64,000 bases of DNA from Hyphomicrobiales bacterium (GTDB lineage Bacteria; Pseudomonadota; Alphaproteobacteria; Rhizobiales; Rhizobiaceae). Below, one piece after another: positions 54,401-63,503 of this stretch (the stretch's first letter is position 1; each line of letters begins with the position of its first letter). The stretch covers positions 248,001-312,000 of the forward strand of contig UCHD01000005.1 in NCBI GenBank assembly GCA_900472175.1. Direction: 5' to 3'. The position numbers and the translations under genes were made by a program. The notes beneath the pieces are model-generated. The model made no database searches, was not told where the DNA came from, and saw only the letters and a list, made by a program, of their open reading frames with translations.

Positions 54401-56668
54401 TTGCCAAAATTTGCAGCCAGCCTGGCGCTCGCGCTTTTCGTCAGTCTACCAGCGCAAGCAGAAGCAGCAGACATGATTGCCGATGGCGCCTTTGAAAAGG
54501 GGCAGGATGGCTTCTGGGCGGCTGGTGGCGTCGCGCTGGCGCGCGAGCATGGCAAGTTGTGCGCCGATGTCGAGGCGGGCGGTACCCCTTGGGACCGGCT
54601 GCTCGGTCTCAACGATCTGCAGTTCGAACCAGGCAAATCTTATCGGCTGACAATGGTGCTCGAAGCCAAGGACGCGCACACATTCCCGGTCATGATCCAG
54701 CGCAATGCCGAGCCCTGGACGGCGCAGGCAACCTTCGAAGCCGGGACTAAGGCCGGGAAAGTCGAATTTTCGGCCGCTTTTACGGCAACGGAGAAAGATC
54801 CTGCCCAGATCATCTTCCAATTGGGTGGGGCGCAAGAACCCTGGCGTGTTTGCCTGGGTGACGTGGCACTGCGCGAAGCAAAGCCCGACAGGCTCGAGGC
54901 GGCCGCACGAAAGACCATGTACGCACTCCCCGCTTTGGTCAACCAGACCGGTTATTTCCTCGATGGCCCGAAGCGGGCGACGATCCTGTCAAAGGCGACA
55001 GATCCGTTGCCGTTCAAGCTGGAGGACGAAAACGGTGCAGCAATCGGCGAGGGTATGACAGCGCCCGCCGGTTTCGATCCGACGGTCGAGGCAAACACAC
55101 AGATCGCTGATTTTTCGGCTTTTGCAACGGCAGGCGAGGGCTACCGCCTGGTCCTCGGCGGGAAGAAAAGCCTGCCGTTTTCGGTCGGCCACGATATCTA
55201 TGGCAAATTGCGCGTCGATGCGCTGTCCTGGTTCTATCCGCAGCGCAGTGGAATCGAGATCAAGGGCAATATCGCTGGTGAGGCTTATGCACGGCCGGCC
55301 GGACATGTGCAGGAAAGTCCCAACCAGGGCGATACGAGAGTGACCTGCCTGACCGGCAAGATCGCCGCCAAACTCTATGGCAAGGACTGGAAATGCGACT
55401 ACACGCTGGATGTCTCTGGCGGCTGGTACGATGCCGGCGATCAGGGCAAGTATGTGGTCAATGGCGGTATCGCCGTGTCGCAGCTCTTGAGTACGTTCGA
55501 ACGCGGGCTGGTTTTCGGCGATGGGGCTTCGCCGGTTTTGAGCGACAGCCTGTCGCGCATTCCTGAAAACGGCAATGGCATTCCCGATATCCTCGACGAA
55601 GCGCGTTGGGAACTTGAATTCCTGATGAAGATGATGGTGCCTGACGGTCAGCCGCTGGCAGGCATGGCGCATCACAAGGTTCACGATATCAAATGGACCG
55701 GGGTGCCGATGCTGCCACATCTCGATCCGGAACTGCGCGTGCTGCACCGCCCCTCGACCGCCGCAACGCTGAACCTTGCTGCCGCGGCGGCGCAGGGCGC
55801 GCGGCTGTTTGCGCCGTATGATATGGAATTTGCACAGCGCCTGCTCGCAGCGGGGCAGAAGGCCTGGCTGGCCGCTGCTGCCCATCCCGCTCTCTTCGCG
55901 CCCGGTTCGGATGGCTTGCAGGGCGGTGGCGACTATGGCGACGACGACATTTCCGATGAAACCTACTGGGCGGCTGCCGAGCTTTACATCACTACGGGAG
56001 AAGCCCGTTATCTCACGGCACTGAAAGCTTCGCCGCATTGGGCTGGACCGGTCTTTTCCGCCGTCGGTGCGTTCGATTGGCGCAGTGTGGCGGGTCTTGG
56101 CCGCCTCGATCTGGCGCTCTACGGCGACAATCTCGAGCCCGATGACAAGGCGACGGTGATGGCTTCCGTCGTATCGGCTGCCCGGAACTTCCTCAGCCTG
56201 CAGGCAAAGGAGCCGTTCGGACATATCTACCGGCCGGCCAACAACCGCTACGACTGGGGATCAAACCAGCTCATTTTGCAAAACCTGATCGTTGTTTCAG
56301 CCGGCTATGACCTGACGGGTGAAGCGCCGTTTCTGAACGGTGTGCGGGAAGGCATGGATTACATCTTCGGGCGCAATGCGATGAACCTGTCCTATGTCAC
56401 TGGATATGGCAGCGTTTTTGCCAAGAACCAGCATAGCCGCTGGTATGCCCATCAGGTCGATAGCACCCTGCCCAATCCGCCTGTTGGCACGCTGGCCGGC
56501 GGGCCGAATTCGACGCTGGTCGACGATGTCGCGCGTGCCCGCCTCAAGGGATGCGCGCCGCAGACCTGCTATATCGACGATATCATGGCCTGGGGCACCA
56601 ACGAAATGACGATCAACTGGAATGCGCCGCTGGTCTATATCGCATCTTTCCTGGCGGACGCGCGATGA
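54401..56668 (+). CDS. Secreted GH9 glycoside hydrolase with N-terminal CBM and Ig-like domain
   Basis: A 755-residue extracellular enzyme. The TTG start at 54401 has AGGA upstream and opens a signal peptide (PKFAASLALALFVSLPAQAEA). Residues about 25-160 look like a CBM4/9 module (GAFEKGQDGFWAAGG...GKSYRLTMVLEAKD), then a CelD_N-type Ig domain (ALVNQTGYFLDGPKRATI), then the GH9 catalytic domain with GGWYDAGDQGKYV (Asp344, Asp347), the His motif KNQHSRWYAH, and the general acid Glu735 in TNEMTINWNAPL. GH9 enzymes cut beta-1,4-glucans; substrate may be plant cellulose, xyloglucan or the cell's own cellulose. The next gene overlaps its stop. Confidence 0.87.
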   Translation: MPKFAASLALALFVSLPAQAEAADMIADGAFEKGQDGFWAAGGVALAREHGKLCADVEAGGTPWDRLLGLNDLQFEPGKSYRLTMVLEAKDAHTFPVMIQRNAEPWTAQATFEAGTKAGKVEFSAAFTATEKDPAQIIFQLGGAQEPWRVCLGDVALREAKPDRLEAAARKTMYALPALVNQTGYFLDGPKRATILSKATDPLPFKLEDENGAAIGEGMTAPAGFDPTVEANTQIADFSAFATAGEGYRLVLGGKKSLPFSVGHDIYGKLRVDALSWFYPQRSGIEIKGNIAGEAYARPAGHVQESPNQGDTRVTCLTGKIAAKLYGKDWKCDYTLDVSGGWYDAGDQGKYVVNGGIAVSQLLSTFERGLVFGDGASPVLSDSLSRIPENGNGIPDILDEARWELEFLMKMMVPDGQPLAGMAHHKVHDIKWTGVPMLPHLDPELRVLHRPSTAATLNLAAAAAQGARLFAPYDMEFAQRLLAAGQKAWLAAAAHPALFAPGSDGLQGGGDYGDDDISDETYWAAAELYITTGEARYLTALKASPHWAGPVFSAVGAFDWRSVAGLGRLDLALYGDNLEPDDKATVMASVVSAARNFLSLQAKEPFGHIYRPANNRYDWGSNQLILQNLIVVSAGYDLTGEAPFLNGVREGMDYIFGRNAMNLSYVTGYGSVFAKNQHSRWYAHQVDSTLPNPPVGTLAGGPNSTLVDDVARARLKGCAPQTCYIDDIMAWGTNEMTINWNAPLVYIASFLADAR

Positions 56669-57810
56669 GCGGACAGACGAGCATCGCCTTCATCGGCACG
56701 GGTTTTGTTGCCGATTACTACATGACGACGCTGGCCAACCACCCGCAATTGCGGCTGGCAGGTGTCTGGGACGCCGACCCCGATCGGTTAAAGCAGTTTT
56801 GCAACTACTGGAACGTTCGCGCCTATGCCTCTGAAGCAGAATCGCTTTCCGATCCTGCCGTCACCATCATCGTCAACCTGACGACGCCGGAAAGCCACCA
56901 TGCCGTCAACAGGGGGGCGCTGCTGGCGGGCAAACATGTCTATTGCGAGAAGCCTTTGGCCATGACGGTAGATCAGGCGCGAGAATTGGTATCGCTTGCT
57001 GCGGAGCGAGGTCTTATCCTTGCCGGCGCACCGGCCAATGCGCTCAGCGATGCCTGTGGTCATTGCGCCGAAATCCTCCGCTCCGGCGTCATCGGCACAC
57101 CGCGTCTTGCCTATGCCGAGATGGAGGACGGACCCGTCTTTCGCGACAAATGGCAGGAATGGCGCAGCCGCTCGGGCGCGAAATGGCCGGCGGTCCACGA
57201 ATTCGAAATCGGCTGCACGCTCGAGCATGCCGGCTATGCCACAAGCTGGCTTCTATCGCTGTTCGGGCCAGTATCGAATGTCGCGGCTTTTTCCGCGCTC
57301 ACCTTTCCCAACAAAGGCCCAGGCACCGAAGGCCTTGACCTTGGCCCTGATTTTTCCGTTGGCTGCCTGACCTTCAAGTCGGGGCTTGTCGCTCGTTTGA
57401 CCAGCGGTCTGGCAGCCCCCCGGGACCGGTCGCTGACGATCGTCGGCGATAAGGGCACGATCGTCGTGCGCGATCTCTGGGACAATCGCTCGCCGGTGCA
57501 TGTCGAATTGGCTGGCGGCAAGCGACCGCTGCTGCATCGGTTGATCGAGCGCATCGAGTGGCAGTTTCAGCGGAAATTTCCGTTTCGGCTGACGGCGGGC
57601 AAGCCGGTGGCCTATCCGCAGGCAGCGCAGAAGAACAGCCTGCCGGCCTATCCCTCACAGATTGATTTTGTCCGCGGGATTGCAGCGCAGGCGGATGCGA
57701 TCAAGGCTGGCAACCGGCCGCTGTTTTCCGGCGAGACGGCATTGCATCTGACGGACATCGTGCTTGCGCTCAACGCGGGCAAGCGGGATCATACGCCAAC
57801 GGCGCTATGA
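56665..57810 (+). CDS. Gfo/Idh/MocA family oxidoreductase 1
   Basis: A 381-residue NAD(P)-dependent sugar or inositol dehydrogenase-like protein. The Rossmann motif is AFIGTGFVADYYMTTL, followed by the family catalytic EKPLAM (GKHVYCEKPLAM). The ATG overlaps the GH9 stop (ATGA), so the two are co-translated. It is convergent with a second member of the family, overlapping by 6 bp. Substrate unknown; an oxidised sugar from the GH9 product is possible. Confidence 0.88.
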   Translation: MSGQTSIAFIGTGFVADYYMTTLANHPQLRLAGVWDADPDRLKQFCNYWNVRAYASEAESLSDPAVTIIVNLTTPESHHAVNRGALLAGKHVYCEKPLAMTVDQARELVSLAAERGLILAGAPANALSDACGHCAEILRSGVIGTPRLAYAEMEDGPVFRDKWQEWRSRSGAKWPAVHEFEIGCTLEHAGYATSWLLSLFGPVSNVAAFSALTFPNKGPGTEGLDLGPDFSVGCLTFKSGLVARLTSGLAAPRDRSLTIVGDKGTIVVRDLWDNRSPVHVELAGGKRPLLHRLIERIEWQFQRKFPFRLTAGKPVAYPQAAQKNSLPAYPSQIDFVRGIAAQADAIKAGNRPLFSGETALHLTDIVLALNAGKRDHTPTAL

Positions 57811-58878
57811 TGGTGGCAGCGATCGGATGGTCTCAATGATACCGAGCGCTTCCGCGCTCATGCTGAGCGGCATTTCCGGTTGCTGCTGTTGTCCTGCCAG
57901 AATGGCCCGGCTCACAGCCGCGATCTCGAACTGCAACCCATCGCCGGGAAAGCCATGCCGATAGACCGTGAGGCCGGGCAGGGGCAGCCGGCGGGCCAAC
58001 TTCCCGGCGGCGCGTGACAGGCGGCTCGACCCGGAAGGAACTGCAAGGTGATGGGCAATGCGGTTTCTCGTCAGGATGATCCGGCTTGCCCGCAGGAACG
58101 GGGCATCGATCACCAAGCTGCCGGTTTCGCCTTCGATGATGAAGCGATTGGCTCCATTGCGGTCGAAACCGCAGGATAGCCTTGCCTGGAAACCGTCATA
58201 GCCGAGCGCGACATCCGCCGACATGTCGACACCCGTTGAAGCGGCCGACCAGCGCCCTGTTGTCGTCTTTGGTGAGCCAAATAGAGCCAGCGTCAATGCG
58301 ATCGGGTAGACGCCCAGATCGAGCAGCGAACCACCGCCGAGCGAGGGCGCGAAAAACCGGCTGTTGCCATCGAAGGTCTTGGCATAGGCGAGTTCGGCGT
58401 GGATGCCGGTAATGGCGCCGATCGTCCCATCGGCCAGAAGCTGCCGTAGATGATTGATCGCCGGCAGGAAGACTGTCCAGAGCCCTTCCATCGCAAAGGT
58501 CTGTTTTTCCGCAGCAAGACCGGCGAGTGCTCGCGCCTGCGCTGCGGTCGTCACAAGCGGCTTTTCGATCAGCACGGGTTTGCCGGCGTTGAGCAGCGTG
58601 CGGGCTTGCTCGAAGTGAGCGGTATTCGGGGTCGCGAGATAGACGGCGTCGATCAGCGGATCGGCGGCAAGGCTATCGATATCTGTGATGATGCGCAGTC
58701 CGCCGAAACGGTTTGAAAAGGTGATGGCGGCCTCAGCTGTGCGGGAGCAAACGGCAACAAGCGCTGCATTCTTCGTCAACTGGATGTCGTTCGCAAACGT
58801 CGTTGCGATGGATCCTGTACCAAGTACGGCCCATTTGAGAGGTTTGGCGGAAGTCAGGACTTTGGCTGGGGTGTTCAT
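57805..58878 (-). CDS. Gfo/Idh/MocA family oxidoreductase 2
   Basis: A 357-residue relative of the previous protein. The cofactor motif is AVLGTGSIATTFANDI and the catalytic motif GKPVLIEKPLVTT. It resembles the trans-dihydrodiol/D-xylose dehydrogenase branch. Its 3' end overlaps the end of the first copy on the other strand by 6 bp, which makes shared transcription of the two impossible. Substrate unknown. Confidence 0.88.
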   Translation of the reverse strand: MNTPAKVLTSAKPLKWAVLGTGSIATTFANDIQLTKNAALVAVCSRTAEAAITFSNRFGGLRIITDIDSLAADPLIDAVYLATPNTAHFEQARTLLNAGKPVLIEKPLVTTAAQARALAGLAAEKQTFAMEGLWTVFLPAINHLRQLLADGTIGAITGIHAELAYAKTFDGNSRFFAPSLGGGSLLDLGVYPIALTLALFGSPKTTTGRWSAASTGVDMSADVALGYDGFQARLSCGFDRNGANRFIIEGETGSLVIDAPFLRASRIILTRNRIAHHLAVPSGSSRLSRAAGKLARRLPLPGLTVYRHGFPGDGLQFEIAAVSRAILAGQQQQPEMPLSMSAEALGIIETIRSLPPS

Positions 58879-59025
58879 GGCGGCGATACTGCTACGCCAA
58901 GTCTCAAGGGCGCGTAAACGTCAAAAGACGGTTGCCAGCAGCCGGCTGTCCGGTGGTTTTTCCACAACTGGACGCAGTCTTGAGAGGCAGGAGATAGAAT
59001 GGGGCCGCAAGCGGCCCCATTCGCA

Positions 59026-59379
59026 TCAGGCGGTACGGCGCTGCGCGATCTTTTCGACCGCGCTGGTTTCGTCGCCGTAGATTTCCTTCAGGGTTTTCAG
59101 AACTTTCAGTACTGCATCCGAAGAACTTGAATAATAGATCGTCTGAGCATCTCTACGGGTCGTCACGAGATTTTGGGCACGTAGTTTCGAGAGATGTTGC
59201 GACAGGGCAGACTGGCTGAGGCCGACCTGGTTTGCCAAGGCGCCAACTGCCATCTCTTCGTTCACCAGTGAACTGAGAATCAGCAGACGCTTTGGATTGG
59301 CCATAGCCGACAGAAACTCCGCAGCTATTTCAGCCTTGCCGTGTTTCTGAGGAGAGATCGTTTGCATTCCATACTCCAT
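59026..59379 (-). CDS. nolR: ArsR-type regulator NolR
   Basis: A 117-residue winged-helix repressor. The DNA-binding helix reads AVGALANQVGLSQSALSQHLSKLRAQNLVTTRRDAQTIYYSSSSDAV, nearly the NolR sequence of Rhizobium and Sinorhizobium, where it controls nod genes, core physiology and its own gene. It lacks the CVC metal site of arsenic sensors. ATG 59379 gives MEYGMQ; the internal ATG at 59367 has a better GGAG spacing and may be the real start. A NolR-type box lies about 45 bp upstream. Confidence 0.88.
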   Translation of the reverse strand: MEYGMQTISPQKHGKAEIAAEFLSAMANPKRLLILSSLVNEEMAVGALANQVGLSQSALSQHLSKLRAQNLVTTRRDAQTIYYSSSSDAVLKVLKTLKEIYGDETSAVEKIAQRRTA

Positions 59380-59423
59380 GCGAAGTTCACATCACGCTTG
59401 GTTATGAATGTGAATGGCTGATA

Positions 59424-59439
59424 ATTAGCCGTGATGAAT
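59424..59439. promoter_or_regulatory. NolR-type binding box upstream of nolR
   Basis: ATTAG-N9-AT fits the published NolR consensus (A/T)TTAG-N9-A(T/A) exactly. It lies 45-60 bp before nolR, in the intergenic region with hugZ's end. Autoregulation is known for NolR; here it is inferred from the match. Confidence 0.6.
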
Positions 59440-59487
59440 AAAAGGACAACTGCCTACTGCAAGAAATCGGGGTAAAAGGGGCCGTAT

Positions 59488-60231
59488 TTAACGGTAAAGT
59501 TTTACCAGTGTGGCCCGTAATTCCCCTTTGGATTGCAATGGAGCATCATATTCCAGCCGCTTGAGTTGATCGCCCGACGCCAGATCGACCCCGCCAGCAT
59601 CAAGGCCGCAGATTCGCCAGCCGGTTCCCTTGGCCTTGCAGTAAAGCTGCGCATACTTGCTTGCCGCATCGGCATGGTCGGAATTCATGTGATCGATCGC
59701 GCCCGATTCCATCGCCGCCAAATCGTCGATTGCTGGGGAGCGGATCATCAGGTCTTCACCGGTGAGGACATAGGCCCGGCCGAAACCGCCATTCATGCTA
59801 GCCTTCAACGGTGTCAGCCGGAAGAATGCGAAGTCGGGAAAATCGACATAGAGCTGGGCTTTGGGATGACGGCGGATGAAACGTTCGCGGATCCGTGCAT
59901 GCGCCGCGGCGTCGCGGTCCACTTTTTCGGCTTCACATTGCACCGTCAGCCGCGCATGGGCGAGCGGGTCACCCTTGCCGATTTCGCCGGTCAACAGCGA
60001 GCAGCGCTGATCCTTGGACAGAGCCTGTGTATGGACTGACAGGGCGGAGACCAGGATGACCGGTGTGCCGTCGGTATCGATGCCGATGAGTACGCGGCTG
60101 ACAAAGGGGAAGCCGCCGCTGTCCGGCTCGATCACCGCAATGGCGGCGCTGCGCGCGGAGCGCAAAATGATGCGGGCAAGTTTGCGCGCCTCGTCGTCGG
60201 TTTCGCGCAGAACGGACGGTTTATCGGCCAT
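59488..60231 (-). CDS. hugZ: HugZ family haem/PNPOx-like protein
   Basis: A 247-residue protein. The N-terminal split-barrel is pyridoxamine-oxidase-like (ARSAAIAVIEPDSGGFPFVSRVLIGIDTDGTPVILVSALSVHTQALSKDQRCSLL), and the C-terminal DUF2470 domain contains AIDHMNSDHADAASKYAQLY. Such proteins bind or degrade haem (HugZ) or act on flavins. The ATG at 60231 has AGAGGCACC upstream. It lies between choV and nolR on the same strand, separated from choV by a hairpin. Confidence 0.85.
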   Translation of the reverse strand: MADKPSVLRETDDEARKLARIILRSARSAAIAVIEPDSGGFPFVSRVLIGIDTDGTPVILVSALSVHTQALSKDQRCSLLTGEIGKGDPLAHARLTVQCEAEKVDRDAAAHARIRERFIRRHPKAQLYVDFPDFAFFRLTPLKASMNGGFGRAYVLTGEDLMIRSPAIDDLAAMESGAIDHMNSDHADAASKYAQLYCKAKGTGWRICGLDAGGVDLASGDQLKRLEYDAPLQSKGELRATLVKLYR

Positions 60232-60257
60232 AAGGGTGCCTCTTGTCTTGAATGCCA

Positions 60258-60287
60258 AACGCCCGGAACTTTGATCGTCCGGGCGTT
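60258..60287 (-). terminator. Terminator hairpin after choV
   Basis: A perfect 10-bp stem (AACGCCCGGA / TCCGGGCGTT) with a 10-nt loop between the choV stop and the hugZ start. T tract is short on the minus strand, so its strength is uncertain; it may partly separate hugZ from choXWV. Confidence 0.6.
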
Positions 60288-60315
60288 CTTTATAGCGGTA
60301 TCTTGATCACGATAG

Positions 60316-61365
60316 TCAACTTTTGTTGCGGTGCCGGGTCAGGCCTTCCACGACGTTTTGCGCATTGATCGTGCCGACGATAGCGCCGTTGTCGACGACG
60401 CCGATGCTGCCGGGCTGGCGCGACATCGCATCGAGGATGTCGATCAGCGGGGTGGTCGGCTTGGCGGTCGCCGATACACCGGCCGCAGGCGCTGTGCGGC
60501 TGACGCCCTGGCTCATCACATCCATCGCCGTCAGCATGGTGATCGGGTTCATGTGTTGGACGAAATCGGCGACATACTGGTTGGCCGGGTTCTTGACGAT
60601 GTCCTGCGGCGTGCCGCACTGGATGATGCGTCCGCCTTCCATGATGGCGATGCGGTTGCCGATGCGGAAGGCCTCGTCGAGATCGTGGCTGACGAACAGG
60701 ATGGTCTTCTTCAGGCGGCGCTGGAACTCCAGAAGCTCGTCCTGAAGCCGGGTGCGGATCAGCGGATCGAGCGCCGAGAACGGCTCATCCATCAGCAGGA
60801 TCGGTGCGCCGGTGGCAAAGGCGCGGGCAAGGCCGACGCGCTGCTGCATGCCGCCGGAAAGCTCTTTGACCTGCCGTCCGGCCCATTTCGTCAGGTTGAC
60901 CAGCTCAAGCTGTTCGGCGACGCGGTCCTTGCGTTCCTTGTCCGGAACACCGGCAAGCTCCAGCCCGAAGCCGACATTGTCCTCCACTGTGCGCCAGGGC
61001 AGAAGCGCAAACTGCTGGAACACCATCGAGACATCGTGCATGCGGAAGTCGCGCAGCGACTTCGCGCTGGTCTTGTAAGGATTGATGACGTCGTGCTTGG
61101 TTTTGACCTGCACTTCGCCGCGCACAACCGGCGCCAGTCCGTTGACGGCGCGCAGAAGGGTCGATTTGCCCGAGCCCGACAGTCCCATCAGCACCAGGAT
61201 TTCGCCTTCGGTGATGGTCAGGGACGCATCGGCAACACCAAGCACCAAGCCTGTCGCAGCACCGATCTCGTCGCGGGTCTTGCCCTGATCGACCATGGCG
61301 ATGGCGGCTTCCGGCTTGTTGCCGAAGATGATGTCGACATTCTTGAAAACGACGGCATCGGTCAT
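60316..61365 (-). CDS. choV: Choline ABC transporter ATP-binding protein ChoV
   Basis: A 349-residue ATPase of the quaternary-amine type: Walker A GLSGSGKST, signature ELSGGMQQRVGLARA, Walker B ILLMDEPFSALD. A CBS-like C-terminal region (TPLIDILDAMSRQPGSIGVVDNGAIVGTINAQNVVEGL) is usual for ProV/OpuA proteins. Its start overlaps the choW stop (ATGA). Confidence 0.94.
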   Translation of the reverse strand: MTDAVVFKNVDIIFGNKPEAAIAMVDQGKTRDEIGAATGLVLGVADASLTITEGEILVLMGLSGSGKSTLLRAVNGLAPVVRGEVQVKTKHDVINPYKTSAKSLRDFRMHDVSMVFQQFALLPWRTVEDNVGFGLELAGVPDKERKDRVAEQLELVNLTKWAGRQVKELSGGMQQRVGLARAFATGAPILLMDEPFSALDPLIRTRLQDELLEFQRRLKKTILFVSHDLDEAFRIGNRIAIMEGGRIIQCGTPQDIVKNPANQYVADFVQHMNPITMLTAMDVMSQGVSRTAPAAGVSATAKPTTPLIDILDAMSRQPGSIGVVDNGAIVGTINAQNVVEGLTRHRNKS

Positions 61366-62213
61366 GCGCCTTCTCCTTCATCGGACGAGCGGAACAGGCG
61401 GTCGAGAATGATCGCGAGGATGACGATACAGAGACCGGATTCGAAACCCATGGCGATGTTGACGGTGTTTAGCGCCCGCACGACTGGAACGCCGAGACCG
61501 GCAGCACCGACCAGCGCCGAGATGACGACCATCGACAGCGACAGCATGATGGTCTGGGTAAGGCCAGCCATGATCTGCGGCATGGCGAAGGGTAATTCGA
61601 TCTTGCGCAGCACCTGCGATGGCGTTGCGCCAAACGAGACAGCAGCTTCCACTAGCGAGGGCGGGGTGGAGATGATGCCAAGCCGTGTCAGCCGGATCGG
61701 CGCCGGAATGGCGAAGATGACGGTGGCGATCAGGCCCGGCACCATGCCAAGGCCGAACAGCACAAGGGCAGGGATCAGATAGACAAAGGTCGGGATGGTC
61801 TGCATCAGATCGAGGATCGGCCGCATGACCGCATAGACCCAGGCGCGCCGGGCAGCCGCGATCCCCAAGGGAATGCCGACGGCCATCGAGACGGCGCTGG
61901 CGGCCAGCACCAGCGCCAGCGTTTCCGTCGTTGCTTTCCAATAACCGAGATTGATGATCAGGAGCAGGCCGAACAGGGTGAACAGGGTAACGCCGATAGA
62001 GCGGCGGAAGTAGTAGGAAAGGGCGGTGACGATGGCCACGACGATCAGCGGATGTGGCGTCTGCAGAACCCACAGGATCGCATTCACGACACCCGCAAGG
62101 ATCGCCGATACCTGGTCGAAAAAGCCGGTGAAATTGGTGGTCAGCCAGGTGAAGAAACTCTTCGCCCAGCCACCGATGGGAATGCGTCGATCAGGATTGG
62201 TTAGCCATTCCAC
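61362..62213 (-). CDS. choW: Choline ABC transporter permease ChoW
   Basis: A 283-residue inner-membrane permease with about six to seven spans. The EAA-type loop is LVEAAVSFGATPSQVLRKIELPFAMPQIMAGLTQTIMLSLSMVVISALVGAAGLG, typical of ProW/ChoW. It lies between choX and choV; a terminator hairpin separates it from choX. Confidence 0.94.
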   Translation of the reverse strand: MEWLTNPDRRIPIGGWAKSFFTWLTTNFTGFFDQVSAILAGVVNAILWVLQTPHPLIVVAIVTALSYYFRRSIGVTLFTLFGLLLIINLGYWKATTETLALVLAASAVSMAVGIPLGIAAARRAWVYAVMRPILDLMQTIPTFVYLIPALVLFGLGMVPGLIATVIFAIPAPIRLTRLGIISTPPSLVEAAVSFGATPSQVLRKIELPFAMPQIMAGLTQTIMLSLSMVVISALVGAAGLGVPVVRALNTVNIAMGFESGLCIVILAIILDRLFRSSDEGEGA

Positions 62214-62278
62214 GGGAAAATCGCCTTGGGTCTTGGAGCCAATGATAGGAGCGGAAGCGCGTCAGATGCGCTTAAAAA

Positions 62279-62300
62279 AGGCGGGGACTGAGCCCCGCCT
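62279..62300 (-). terminator. Intrinsic terminator between choX and choW
   Basis: Stem AGGCGGGG / CCCCGCCT with a short loop and, on the minus strand, a TTTTTT run. It sits 13 bp after the choX stop and 66 bp before choW, so it should release most transcripts after choX and lower permease and ATPase levels. Confidence 0.85.
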
Positions 62301-62312
62301 CTGATAGGCCGG

Positions 62313-63260
62313 TCAGAGACCGAGCGCGGTCTTCACGGCTGGCAGCCCTTCGGCACCGTCCTTGGTGGTAACGCCGGCGAGCCAAGGTTCGATCGCCGTC
62401 GGGTTGGCCTTCAGCCACTCGTTGGCTGCAGCTTCCGGATCCTTGCCGTCGTTGAGGATCTTGCCCATGATCTCGTTTTCCATCGGCAGCGAGAACTTCA
62501 GGTTGGTGATCAGCTTGCCGACATTCGGGCATTCGGCGGTGTAGCCGGCGCGCACGTTGGTGAAGATGGTCGCGCCGCCGAGGTTGGGTCCAAAAATGTC
62601 GTCGCCGCCTGTGAGGTAGGTCAGCTTGAAGTTGGAGTTCATCGGGTGGGGCTCCCAGCCGAGGAAGATGACCGGCTGGCCATCCTTTTCTGCGCGGGCA
62701 ACCTGCGCCAGCATGCCCTGTTCGGAGGATTCGACGACTTCAAAACCCTTCAGGCCGAACGTGTCCTTGTCGGTCATGTCGATGATCAGGCGGTTGCCGT
62801 CATTGCCGGGCTCGATGCCGTAGATCTTGCCGTCAAGTTCGGCCTTATGGGCGGCGATATCCTTGAAGTCCTTGATGCCGAGTTCGGCACCCTTGGCATT
62901 GGTCGCCAGCGTGTATTTGGCGCCCTCGAGGTTCGGGCCGAACGATTCGACCGACTTGTCGTTGAGGAAGGGGCGAACGTCGGCTTCCTGCGTTGGCATC
63001 CAGTTGCCGAGGAAGACGTCGATGTCCTTGTTTTTCAGCGATTGATAGGTGACCGGAACGGAAAGTACCTTGATGTCCGTCTGATAGCCGAGGCCTTTGA
63101 GGACCGAGGAAACGGTCGCCGTGGTCGCGGTGATGTCCGTCCAGCCGACATCAGCGAAGCGGACGGTGCCACAGCTTTCAGGCTCGGCAGCATAGGCGGA
63201 TGTCAGCGCGCTCAGCGATACGGCTGCAGTCAGCATGAATTTCAATGTCAGTCTGGTCAT
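62313..63260 (-). CDS. choX: Choline-binding protein ChoX
   Basis: A 315-residue periplasmic binding protein. Signal peptide of about 24 residues ending in SAYA. The aromatic box known from S. meliloti ChoX is complete, with a constant shift of three residues: Trp40, Trp87, Tyr116, Trp202, together with Asp42 and Asn153 (GWTDIT, GNWMPT, AKYTLAT, GWEPHPMN). This is strong evidence for choline rather than betaine. ATG 63260 has a GGGGAA ribosome site. Confidence 0.96.
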   Translation of the reverse strand: MTRLTLKFMLTAAVSLSALTSAYAAEPESCGTVRFADVGWTDITATTATVSSVLKGLGYQTDIKVLSVPVTYQSLKNKDIDVFLGNWMPTQEADVRPFLNDKSVESFGPNLEGAKYTLATNAKGAELGIKDFKDIAAHKAELDGKIYGIEPGNDGNRLIIDMTDKDTFGLKGFEVVESSEQGMLAQVARAEKDGQPVIFLGWEPHPMNSNFKLTYLTGGDDIFGPNLGGATIFTNVRAGYTAECPNVGKLITNLKFSLPMENEIMGKILNDGKDPEAAANEWLKANPTAIEPWLAGVTTKDGAEGLPAVKTALGL

Positions 63261-63503
63261 CGTGATTATTCCCCTGCCTTTTGATTTTAGCCAATCACCA
63301 AATGTCCGCCAATTCAAGCGCCCTGGTGTTGTCTTGAGTGTATTGGGACATTCGCCGGACACGCCCGCCTAAAGCGACGTGATATGTCGCATTGCTCATG
63401 TTCTGGCGCCTGCCGTCGATTTTCTGTGACTTTCGCGCTTGCGCTCTGGTCTTCCCCGCTTTGTCTGTTCATGAACAACCAACAGCATACAGAAGAGGAC
63501 GCC

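Noticed and set aside
59026-59379. Arsenic-responsive ArsR
   Set aside because: The metal-binding CVC motif is absent and the sequence follows NolR.
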